A stretch of 37,254 bases of DNA from the NCBI RefSeq assembly GCF_001632365.1, contig NW_024468542.1:181372-218625 (forward strand), read 5' to 3'. Source of the DNA: Laetiporus sulphureus 93-53 (Eukaryota > Basidiomycota > Agaricomycetes > Polyporales > Laetiporaceae). The notes under the pieces are model-generated. The model was not told the origin of the DNA and made no database searches. It worked only from the letters and a program-made list of their open reading frames with translations. A program made the position numbers and the translations under genes. Positions 1 through 9,808 of the stretch are shown here, in pieces. The stretch's first letter is position 1. Each line of letters begins with the position of its first letter.

Positions 1-590
1 GATAGGTAGCTTAGGTAAGATAGCCTGCTGTATGTGTATATAAGACCAGCCATGTAGGGGACGAAACCTCAGATTGTTTCTCCTCGTCTACTACCTGTAG
101 CACTCACTGAGCTCACCAGCTCCTTCATATATCTCTCACCCTTTCCTGCGTCTGCCAACATTGACCAGTAAGTCAACAGGCTCTTGCGCCACATAGGGTT
201 CAGGGGGATACCTTTGGGATCAGGGGGATCAGGGCAGCACGTTCCACGTGACTGTCCCTTTTTAGTCTTTTTGATCTCTTGTCCGGTATTACCGTGACAG
301 AGACGAGCCATGAGTCACAGATGCGAAATCAATGTTGCACGACAACAGATAACTCTAGCGACGTACGAAAGAGAGATATTATGATAGGCATGATCACTCG
401 TAGGATGGGCTCAAGCGTACTCTACAAATTTGTAATCAGATATCATGTCCGACAAAAGAGGAGCAATGACACACGGCCGTAGCTTACAGAGCGACGCTAG
501 CGACATCACGGGAGAAATCCATCAGCATAGGCCCACGCGAGCGGGCCATTCCGGGGGCACTGTGGGCACACAAGCCGCGGTGAACTAGGC
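1..590. other. Left-edge stretch without a convincing gene
   Basis: No reading frame here has splice structure or a recognisable product. A TATA-like tatataaga lies near 36-44, and short degenerate repeats of gatcaggggg occur around 200-240. The segment from about 540 to 600 aligns with the promoter of the paralogue at 3426, but the TATA box found there (3317-3324) is replaced by unrelated bases, so it is the probable, altered promoter region of the gene starting at 661. Confidence 0.4.
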
Positions 591-660
591 GCCCATGTTC
601 AAGTCGCGCTCTCCCTCTCACCTCGCCACTCTTCCCCTGCCACATCTCACACTCCGCTCA

Positions 661-2102
661 ATGGCCCACGTATCTGGAGCTCACTACGCGTATCATCAAC
701 CGCTAGGCGAAGGGCGAAAAGCGGAGCGACGTGTACCCATGCAATCCTTGTCTCGTCGTCGTCCCGAAAACTCCACCGCAGGTAGCACCCCATATATTCG
801 CCGCAACGGTGCTTTGCAACCCGAGCCTCCGTCCGCACCAGTGAATTTGCGCAACGTTCAAGGTGGCGGGACTGCGACACGGCTACCGAGAAATACGTGG
901 ATAGACGGTTTACCAAGTATCGACAATACACTCATGAACGTCGCTCCCTACGTAAACCCACAAACCCACACGGCCACGAATGGTCAAACTGTTAGTCAGC
1001 CTAATCATCTACGTCCGTGACAATTTGTGTGCTTACCTTGTATTATGCAGACCCATGGACGAGGCGACGAGCAAGTCGCTTCCCCGTCTGAGCTACTCTC
1101 CCCAATCCTGGGGGAGATAAAACTAAGTCAGCTTGATGGAGCTGGGATCATACGCGGAGATGGAATCATGACTACTATGGCGGAGGACAACAAAGTGCTA
1201 TCAGTGAGCCGTGTCTGAGAGTCGCAATGAATATGCTGACCTCCGTTTAGTTGCCACCGGTCAACCTGGAGGACGAAGACGAGGAGCTGGTGGATCCATT
1301 CGGGCCAGAGCCTGAATCGATCCTGTTCTCGCCTTTGGGGCCAAACAACGTGGTCTCTGTGGCCATGGACGGTGGATCGGAACCTGAGATGAACACATAT
1401 ATTGATAATGGGCGGCTGCATACTGGAGCGGTGAGGTCATCCCGGATTCTTCGAGCTGTCTACTTACAACCAGTGGTTTCGCATGCTCAACGGTAGACGA
1501 GTCGCATCTCGTTTCAACGAACCCCATGGCCGAGCGCCACAACGCCATTACGCTGCTTGGATAAGCGAGGCGACGGGTCAAACCAGCATCAGGCCGGTCA
1601 GCCAGCGCCGAAGACTGCCCGGCTGGCTCTGAAAGCAACAGCCGCACTCAACTGGCTTGGCTCGATGAAGGAAACGATAGCCAAACGCGCAAGCCACGCA
1701 TCAACCGCAGAGGACTCTGGCCACGAGAAGAGCCCGGGCCACGTACAAGCGACGCCGACACCAATATGCAGGGGCAATAACCATCCCTCGAGGCTATCAT
1801 CGGCCACTCCCCTGCATTTATCTTCTCGCACCCGATCGCAGGACGACAATACATCAGATAACCGGGCATACCCATCCATAAGCGTACATCATGGATTGAC
1901 GGCGAGGGACTCGAGCAGCATCTCCGATGCAGCTGCAGAGAAGCAGAAGAGGGGCGTGGGCCGGTTGAGAACTACCCGAGCGTTCGGTGACGTCTTCGAC
2001 GCCGCAGCGGGGAAGATAATGGGCGAGGAAGATGAAGCAGAAAGGGACGCCTTGGACCAACTTCTGGTCGCGGTGGGCGATGCTTATCAATATCAGAGGT
2101 GA
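661..2102 (+). CDS. Four-exon unknown protein, about 422 aa (family member 1)
   Basis: Predicted exons are 661-990, 1051-1203, 1251-1430 and 1497-2102, every junction in phase 0, giving about 422 residues. I do not recognise a named domain. Exon 1 is Arg/Ser/Thr-rich and ends in NGQT before a donor reading gttagtcagcc. Exon 3 is acidic and carries PEPESILFSPLGPNNV, a motif repeated in the paralogue at 3426 (PEPEPILLSPLRAHDM). Exon 4 holds a likely amphipathic helix (ALNWLGSMKETIAKRA) and an acidic tail rich in Glu/Asp. The ATG at 661 is chosen because the paralogue starts at the homologous MAH(V/I)SG; an in-frame ATG at 595 would add 22 residues. The TATA box seen before the paralogue is missing here, so expression may be weak. 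Probably intracellular, since there is no signal peptide. Function unknown. Confidence 0.68.
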
Positions 2103-3316
2103 AAGAATGATCCTTGGCCTATCGCGAAGTGAGAGAAGGACCGGCGCGAGAATGAGGTGTACGGGAAAGATCTCAGAAGGTATTGCAACTTGTGCTTATG
2201 CAAAGAAGTTGGTCAGATTATTTTCTTTCACACTTTGTCATGTAGTGAATCGTGGATCCTCGCCTTTTAAAGATGGACGTTCAATTCGCCGTGTGTTCTC
2301 GGAAGGCGCATCTCGAGTCTCGTAGGCCTTCAGACGGGGCCTTTGTTATTGGTGAAAGCAGTGCTGCCAACGATGTGCGAAAGCGGGATCCAAAATGATA
2401 GCAGTTATGTCGAGACTTTGGGAGGAACTTAATATCGCGAAGGAAGAGGGAGCCGTGCGACGCTCGAGCGAATCGCAGCCCGCGGCAGGGCGGCCATGCC
2501 CGCCCGGCGCCCGCAAAGCTGGCGCTTGAGCATCGCGGTCATGTGATTATCCAAGACTCAACGCGACCCGGTTGTGGCGCGCGCCACAGGCATCTCTACT
2601 CTTGAAATTCTCATACCTTAGCCTTTTTATACACACAAATGAGAAGCTGAATATTCATATAATAATTTAAGACCGGCAAATGTTTCAGCTCGCCTCTGTT
2701 TTGCCTACTCGCGTGGTGCCTTGGCGAAAAAAATGGAAAGTTTGCGGCGATCATTGTCCTCTCGCCCGTTGAAGCAGTCATCGCTCGCGTCGACATACTC
2801 CAATGGTACATCCAAGTGCTAAAGCGGCCATGCAATAGAGTCTAAAACTAGAATACGCCACCTACATCATAACATATTCGTGACCTGCGGAAGGCGACGG
2901 GCCATGCTGTCCGTCAATCTCGCAGAATATAGCAGAAAGCTAGCAGAAAGCTAAGCAGTATCTCGTAGAGGATACTGTGTGGATGTGGCATCTTGACTGC
3001 GGCGGTGGAGTCTGAGGCGCAAACCGCTACGCCAGTGAAAGGCACGCCACGAGAGAAGCCGTCAGCCACGGCTTAAGAAAACTGCATGATTGGTAGAGTG
3101 CTGAGATCATTTCGTCCCGCGAAGTGGAAGGGGGACAGTGGAAGGAGGCAGAAATAGGCATTGGACATGCATGACAGTGTTCTATAAGATTATAATCGGC
3201 TACCTTATCTCAGAAATGTGGAAGGATGACTTGTTAAGCAGAGCCTTCCCAAACCATGCTAACGAGAATACGAGCAAAAATACCAGTACAAGCACTCGCG
3301 GGCGGTCCAATTCGGG
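2103..3316. other. Intergenic region between the first two paralogues
   Basis: No gene supported. It contains a GC-rich patch around 2455-2535, a perfect 16 bp palindrome at 2573-2588, and a short direct repeat (tagcagaaagc) at about 2931-2955. The paralogues on either side are much more alike than this spacer is to anything else in the window. Confidence 0.4.
2573..2588. repeat. Perfect 16 bp palindrome
   Basis: tgtggcgcgcgccaca equals its own reverse complement. It sits in a GC-rich intergenic patch with no gene nearby. It could be a dimeric protein-binding site or chance in a GC-rich context; nothing in the sequence decides. Confidence 0.6.
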
Positions 3317-3324
3317 TATATAAT
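3317..3324 (+). promoter_or_regulatory. TATA box of the gene at 3426
   Basis: tatataat lies 109 bp before the ATG and is followed by a pyrimidine-rich leader. The flanking bases (gggcaccCAAGCCGC type) align with the region upstream of the gene at 661, where the box itself is absent. Confidence 0.55.
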
Positions 3325-3425
3325 GGGCACCCAAGCCGCCATCTCATAGGCGCTTAAGTCAATTCGCCCCATTCCTCTAGCCGCCACTCGTCTGCTGCCA
3401 CTTGTCCACTGCCACATTACGCTCC

Positions 3426-4853
3426 ATGGCTCACATCTCTGGAATCTGCCTCTCGCACTTTCAACCGCTTGAGGAAGGTCGACGAGCGCAGCGACACGTA
3501 CGTACACAGTCTTCGTTTCGTCGTCATTCCGAGAATTCGACAACGGGTAGCACGCCGTTTATTCGCCCCAACTGCAACTTGCCACCAATGAGCTACCAAC
3601 ACGAAGAACCCACCGTGATGCGGGAGAGGATAAGAATGCGACACCACGGCCCCAGCATAGAAACAAATTGGACAGTCCGTCCATCAGTAGCAATGTAGCC
3701 ACAGACGTCGTTCCCTATGCAAGCACCGAAAATGCGGCAGAAAACAGTCACTCAGTAAGCCAGACGACTGAAACTGTGTCATAACAATCTTTTTGCTTAC
3801 CTTGCGCTATGTTATTAGACTCATCAACAAAGCGATGAGCAAGACACGCCACAATTCGAGCCACTGTCGCCCATCCTCGTCGAAGCAAAGCTGAATCGCC
3901 TGGAAGGAGGGGGTTCAGCACCCGGAGATGAAATTATTAAAGTACAAGATGAAAACACACTCAGTAAGCTCTGCTTTGGTAGTAGCTGGAGCTTTTGCTA
4001 ATCTTATTGCATTTGCTGCCACTGATCCGGAATACGAAGGTGAACAGGTGGACTCATTTATGCCAGAGCCGGAACCAATCCTGCTCTCGCCCTTAAGGGC
4101 TCACGACATGGTCGTTGAACCCTTTAATAACGGTTCGGGACCTGAAGTGGCCTACCCGGACATCGATTTTGCCGGTGGCCGGCCGGACACTGGAACGGTG
4201 AGAAGGACACAAATCATGGATGTCAAGCTGTTTACTCACTAATAGCGGCATTATCTGTCCACCGTCAGGAGGCAAGCGAATCGCTACAGTATACCCCACG
4301 ACCGCATGCTCCCGTGCCATTCGACTGCTTGGAGAATGAAGGCAATGAAAACGAAGATCGTCGACTTAGTGAGACGGTGAAACAATCAGATGCGAAGCCT
4401 ATCCAGGTGGCCAAGGCATCGGGCTGGCTTGCACAGATCAAAACAGCGGTAACAAGATCCGCATGCCAGGCGACAGCCTCAGCTATCACCAAACAGCCAA
4501 TCGACACAGACGACATACAACTGATGCCAACACTGATGCAGAGGCGCACTCACCATCCCTCGCAGCTTCCTTCGGCCTCTCCTCTTCGCCTGTCACTAAA
4601 GACGCAGGTCCACAACATGGGTACATCCAAGAGCCAGAAGACCACGTGGGAATGGAACGAAGAATCGGCGGTGCAAGACACGATCAAGAACCAAGCTAAA
4701 AACGCGACGACCCATAGAGAAGCCAAAAAAGCGTCCGACAAGTTTCTTGAAGCCACCACGGGAAATGAACCGAAGCAGAGAGGGGACGAAGGTCAGGGTC
4801 CATTAGACGGGCCCAGAGGTGAAGCAAGCGAGGAATATGTGGTCGTAGAGTGA
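3426..4853 (+). pseudogene. Four-exon paralogue of 661-2102 with an exon 1 frameshift (family member 2)
   Basis: Predicted exons are 3426-3754, 3819-3963, 4040-4197 and 4269-4853. It matches the gene at 661 in exon order, start (MAHISG), the Pro-Glu-Pro-Ile-Leu motif in exon 3 and HHPSQLPSASPLRLS in exon 4. Exon 1 is 329 nt against 330 nt in the paralogue: the reading frame from the ATG runs into a stop near 3696, while the frame that matches the end of the paralogue's exon 1 is shifted by one base. The shift lies between about 3560 and 3650. The acceptor used by the paralogue's intron 2 is also lost (cat in place of tag), and a downstream AG at 4038-4039 restores phase. Exons 2-4 remain open, so this is either a young pseudogene or a one-base sequencing error. 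Function unknown. Confidence 0.6.
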
Positions 4854-5940
4854 GTTGCGTGAATCATTTCTCGGATGCGAATGTGTTCGAAAACTTGGAT
4901 CCAGCAGCGAAGTCGAAGGACTCGTACAGGTGTGATCGGATGTCCGAGGGCATTATCAGCGAACTGTTGGAGCGAGGGCTAGTCAAATTATTTGTGTATT
5001 CGCTAGTTTCCAGTAATACAGCAATTTCCGATCTCTGGTGTTGAGATGAGTCATCCGAAGGCCGTCATGAAAACTGCACGAAGATGTGCATAATATACTA
5101 CAAGACCATGGCGAAATCCACTAGCACCGAGGAGCTCAAGATGAGCAGGGAATAGGGTAGTAAGTGGTGTTGACCAGATGAACACGAGAAGACGTTCAGC
5201 TGGCAGTCGGTCCCCGCTGAGGCACTATGAGTAATGCTACTATACTAGTGGCGGACAATCTTGAGACTGCGCGGTATGCTGCATTTAAGTCTCATAGCTT
5301 TGTCAGGAGCCCGAAGTGCAGAGATGAGACATCTTTACGAGCTAGCCGCGGATAAATATCCGTTCATGATCGTGCTGCATGATGGAGAGTGGGAGGCACA
5401 AGCAAGTGAGTCAGCGGAAGAGGAGGGATAATTCTGCATGCACGAACTCACGAGTCTCACGCAAAGCGCACCGACCGTCTACGAACATTCCGGTATGCCC
5501 CAAATGTATGACTCAGAGTGGGAGGGAGGCCACCGGTGCCCGCCAATGACAAGAGAGCGAATGGGGAGATCAATGCGGACCACTTGAACATCCTTGAATC
5601 CTGTGTTGACGGAAGCAGGTTCTTCTCCACCGTTGAACGTTGCAGCTGTGCATGTGCAGTCTCAAGCACTCGCCAAGCGGGCTGTGACTCACGGCACGAC
5701 TGCCTAATGCAGAGAAGAGTCAACAATCAGGCCGCCGCTGAGTTTACGTAATGCGTCGCCACTCCCAAAACACAGACAATCAGCGCGCCCGCACACTGCT
5801 CTCGCCTGTCCTCAAACACTACGAGCGACGTCCTAAATCCCCTTTCAGAGCCTAATATTGATCTACCAACGTTTTCGTCGCGTAGTGTGCGTGGCAGCGT
5901 GCAGCTTGACTTACGTCTCATATGCTTATTGTTCTGTTCC
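4854..5940. other. Intergenic stretch and presumed leader of the gene at 5944
   Basis: Short open frames on both strands around 5457-5750 have no splice partners, motif or paralogue support. The last 200 bases become pyrimidine-rich (for example 5790-5870) and probably form the promoter and leader of the next gene, but I find no clear TATAAGCGC-like box. Confidence 0.35.
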
Positions 5941-5943
5941 AGG

Positions 5944-6651
5944 ATGTCCCTCTTCAGAACTACTGTGACCGCCATGAAGCGTGCCATACGTCGACTTCGT
6001 CGCCGTCCACGCGTCGCTCGAGTGAATCACCGGGAATCATCCACGATCACGCAGGTTTTCGCGCCTGTGAACATACAAACAGATACGATCGAGAACGATC
6101 ACCACGGAAGTCAGGTGAACATCAACCAGTCCGTAGCCGTCTGCGTGCTCACCATGCGTATCTCCAAGCTGGATCAAGCTGGATATGACTTCAATGCGTA
6201 TGGCAACGCTGTTGTTGCCGATAGCTTTGCAGTGCCCATCACGAACCGTTCGGAATGGGGCAGCGGAGAGGCAATGCGCATCGAGGGCGAGGGCGAGGAG
6301 CTGATGGTGAGCTCTCACTGCTAGATCAGTCCAACAAAATATACATACCAATAATAAATCCAGAGTGATCAAACATCATTGACTATAGCATCGTCGGAAA
6401 GCAGCTCCAGCACCAGCATTGCCACTCGTCAATTAGAGCACGCGCAATTGGCCTACGACTTCATGGCCGCATATGCGATCGTAGAACAGAGGCGGGTTGC
6501 AATCGAGCATGCCAGGCGAAAGAAGGCTCAACGTGTGGTGCATACCTTCCTCTCCAGGAACTGCACTCAACGACGAAGGGAGAACTGAGGTGAGTTCTAT
6601 GCAATCTGTGCCATTGCAGAACGTTGACTCATTTCGTCCAGAGCTGTGTGA
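5944..6651 (+). CDS. Family member 3, basic N-terminus, uncertain 3' half
   Basis: Exon 1 (5944-6114) encodes 57 residues starting MSLFRTTVTAMKRAIRRLRR, a strongly basic amphipathic segment like those of the genes at 7456, 25886 and 27899, and ends with VNIQTDTIENDHHGSQ, resembling MNVQTKTDGDGRS of the gene at 22498. Intron 1 is 6115-6168, with a gtgctcacc branch region. Exon 2 (6169-6306) is open and ends EGEGEELM. The next exon is uncertain. The most protein-like frame (6389-6588, Ser-rich then Arg/Lys-rich) does not join in phase, while an in-phase acceptor near 6401 gives another open frame to a good donor at 6590 and a stop at about 6651. Either a base is missing near the end of exon 2 or the unusual product is real. 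Function unknown. Confidence 0.45.
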
Positions 6652-6659
6652 CTGATGAA

Positions 6660-7220
6660 AGGTTATGGTGGTCGTTTTCCTTTGAATGCTCTTGTAATTC
6701 CTGATCGAGTGACTGCGCGACATGTGGCGATCAGCCATTACTTGTATAGAGAGAGTATTCAACTACATAGTCTCATACTCGCTAAAAATAGGACTCACAA
6801 TTAAGCCGACAGCCTGGGTCTTGTGAAAAGGAAGACCTATAGAGTGACGGCGGCAGCACGACCTCTCAGCGTCGAGACCATTATCAAAGTATGCACTGAA
6901 GTCCATATAATGGTCAAACTCTCAGCTACGAGATAGAATGGAGAGACTCACAGCATAACAGACTACTGGGCACACAGCCTTATTGGATGTTGCCTGCACA
7001 ATCTGCGCCGTGGTCGTGACCGCCTTATCACTGCCATTTGTGAGCCTCGCGTGCCAAAGTCTACTTCTGAAAGGTTACCTTCTGACAACCGCCACCTTAG
7101 AGTGTTCAGGCACTCTTGGGAAAAACGGCAATTGTATTAGGAGTAGAACACGAGGCAGCGGCAACGTTGATGTGATATGTGAAAGAATGAGGGCTTGGTC
7201 CGAGTGGCAGCGAGCGCCTC
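6660..7220. other. Intergenic region upstream of the gene at 7456
   Basis: No supported gene. Open frames on both strands near 6983-7296 overlap each other, lack splice signals, and run into the promoter of the next gene. Confidence 0.35.
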
Positions 7221-7230
7221 TATAAGCGCG
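7221..7230 (+). promoter_or_regulatory. TATAAGCGC-type box of the gene at 7456
   Basis: tataagcgcg is 235 bp before the ATG. The same core occurs 180-210 bp before five or more other genes in this window. It is followed by a long pyrimidine-rich leader, as usual for fungal promoters. Confidence 0.6.
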
Positions 7231-7455
7231 CGATATGGGTACCAACCAACGCCGCTCACTGCTACTTACCCTCCACTCTTGTTCCCTATCAAACAAGCAT
7301 CAGACATCCGGTTTTCCTCGTTCTTTTCATCGCACACACTACTCACCAAACATCGATACATCTCAGTACGCGTCTTTTGTGCAAGTTTTGTCTTTGGTCT
7401 TCACCTTTGTCTTCGTCTACCTCTCGTCACGACTTTCCTCTAATTGAAGACGGTC

Positions 7456-8513
7456 ATGTTTGGACTACTCAAGAAGATTAAAAAAGCAGTCAAGAAAAGA
7501 ATATCTTATATCCTGCTCATTATACAGCCCCATCCGGAACTCTCGGAGGCGATTTGCGGTCACCAAGCCATTCCATGCAGCCACAAGTTCACCACTGTCA
7601 TGAGAGCACAAGCATATACGGACGCGTCGGATGACGAGGGTAAAACTGTGAGTCAGCCGAAGATCACGTCCGTAATTACTTGTGTACTCACCATGGAATC
7701 CTCGGCGATCTGGTATCGCTGCCACAGGGAACCTTTGGCACCATGGAGGACGATGGGGTGGACTGGAGGCGATTGATTGACCTGAACAGGAGTGGTGCCA
7801 ACTTCTACGGCGTGGTAAGCTTGATGACGAATGAGGATCGTGATCTACACAACTCACATCGCCACTAGTTCAACGGCCACCCGGTGCAAATTTATCCCCC
7901 ACCTATCGAGTTGATGCATCGATTGCCTCGCGGTCGCGAGATGGTGGATGCGTTCTTTCTTGAGGACGACAGCGACGAAGGGGCGAGTTGGGATGGGGAA
8001 GGGGCAACCAGTGGAGTAGAACCTGGGCATATGTCGGAGGCGGTGAGTGGCATGAATCATACAACGAAGGAATGACAGCTCACTAAGTCTTCCTCATAGG
8101 ATTGGGTAACTGTGTACTCCGACACGTCATCCGCTGCTGAATGGGAGCATGAATACCGTGAGGGAATGCACAACTCCGGCCGGCGCACCTCGCAGTGGGC
8201 TAACCTATCGCAACGGTCCTCTTCGCCTTCATCCGGTCTGCTGTTCGAGACGGGTAATATAGGACCATGCGACCACCACGAGCAAGCGGACGAGGCCGGC
8301 CACCGCGGCTTGTCCATGGTTTCCGAGCTTTCGTTGCAATCTCTGATCCAGCTCCCTATAATCCCTAGTGGCGTGGACCTGAATGAGGTGGATCCGGATA
8401 TCTCGGGACTGGCTGTGGATGCTCACAACAGCATGCAAGAGTTCCAGAAGGAGAGCTCGAGGGACGGTGCAAAAGATGCGCGGATGTCTTCGCAACCGAG
8501 GGCTGCGATGTAA
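7456..8513 (+). CDS. Four-exon unknown protein, 288 aa (family member 4)
   Basis: Exons 7456-7647, 7728-7814, 7869-8042 and 8100-8513 join in phase 0 to give 64+29+58+137 residues. The N-terminus, MFGLLKKIKKAVKKRI followed by a hydrophobic stretch and PHPEL, matches the gene at 25886 (MGFKFLRRARAAIKKKI then PHPDL). This is a cationic amphipathic segment that could bind membrane or nucleic acid, or act as a targeting signal; there is no classical signal peptide. Exon 3 ends in an acidic run (LEDDSDEGASW). Exon 4 begins DWVTVYSDTSSAAEWEHEY and is Asp/Glu/Ser-rich. Intron 1 starts gtgagtcagcc and contains tgtactcacc, the signature shared by several relatives. Among the best-formed members: promoter box, leader, introns and stop are all in place. 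Function unknown. Confidence 0.72.
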
Positions 8514-8787
8514 ACATCTAGCACAACGTGGACGGACGGAATCGACATGTATATAGATCAGGATAGCCTCGCGGAGACGGAGAGCAGGGAAGGCACAAAC
8601 ACATCTCGGATGGGCTCGTAGTAGCTAGACAAATGTGCAAGGGATTGTATTCAACTACACGTCCATCAACAATGATATAACGTACCGGTACAATTCAGGC
8701 TAAGCCTTCTGACAATAAATGCCATATCGCGCGATGTTTTCAGGCTCCGTCGGCCGTGGCCACTCGGCGGACAAAGTGACCTGTGAG

Positions 8788-8797
8788 AATAAGCGCT
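8788..8797 (+). promoter_or_regulatory. TATAAGCGC-type box of the gene at 8982
   Basis: aataagcgct lies 194 bp before the ATG at 8982, within the distance range seen for the other family genes, and is followed by a CT-rich leader (8810-8870). The first base differs from the tataagcgc consensus. Confidence 0.5.
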
Positions 8798-8981
8798 TGA
8801 ACCACGACGCGTCCCTCTTGCTCCTTCCATCACCTCCCCTTCCCCACTTCCCACCCTAGCTAATTCTGCAGCGTGTAACATTCGATACCTGTCGACTTCA
8901 GTAAGCAAACTCTCAGATTCAACGGAGTTCTGACCTATTCTGAAGGGCCATTAAGCTTCACCACGTCCGACAGTCGCAACG

Positions 8982-9808
8982 ATGAGTGACTCCAGCCACG
9001 TTGGCAGTTATTCCATAGTGTACATGCGACATTTGCTCGAGGAACATGAACGTCGCTGTGGTGTTGCGGATCATCTCCACAAGCGGTTCATGGAGGTCGT
9101 TGGTGGTCCCAGGAGGCCGCCCCCTCGTATAGTGTTGCCTAAAAGGAAGAACAAAAAGTTGCTGATCCAGTCCGAACGGTCGGTGAGTGCGCTGTCATGG
9201 ACGTCCATCGTGTCTTCCGTGCTTATTTGTGCCAAATCACCATGTAACAGAAAGATGGCAGTGTGATGAAGTCGGAATATGGAGTGCGGCCGTCACTTGA
9301 TGTCGAGACGGAGCCTAAAGAAGGCGCGTCAAAAACCAGGAGTGAAGATGTTACGGATGGTAAACGTATGCACAGTCACATGGTATGCCACTCAGGTACA
9401 TGAAAGCTCAATGACGTACTAACTTAACATTACGCGGCCAATGTAGGAGCAGAACACCGCACATCCACCGCTTATGAAGTCCGGTACAGCTGTTGATCCC
9501 GAGGTCGACTTGAATGCCATCGCTAAGGGCACATGGACAGATGAAATGGGCGCCTTATGCGAACGCCGTCAAGAGAGATGGTTGAATGACGTCGAGGTAA
9601 GCGAAAACGTGGAGTACAGCATAACAAAATACTCGCTCACCCATTACATCCGCAGGATGATGAATACAATTCGAGCGACGCCGAAAGTGACATGTTGGAC
9701 ACTCTGTCGGAGTCTTCCATTGAAGCGGGACCCCACAGCCCGCACAAGAGAGAGTTCTCTGAGGCATTCGACGAGGACATTGACATGAAGGATCTAGAGG
9801 AACAATGA
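8982..9808 (+). CDS. Four-exon unknown protein, 211 aa (family member 5)
   Basis: Exons 8982-9182, 9251-9382, 9447-9596 and 9656-9808 join in phase 0 to give 67+44+50+50 residues. Exon 1 starts MSDSSHVGSYSIVYMRHLLE and ends in a Lys/Arg/Pro-rich patch (RPPPRIVLPKRKNKK). Exon 3 includes VDPEVDLNAIAKGTW, and the last exon is acidic (DDEYNSSDAESDMLDTLSES), closely resembling the acidic last exon of the gene at 25886. The N-terminus differs from the MGF-type members, so relationship rests on the exon plan, acidic tail and promoter box more than on sequence. An alternative donor at 9360 for exon 2 would break the phase, which is why 9383 is preferred. No known domain recognised; function unknown. 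Confidence 0.65.
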
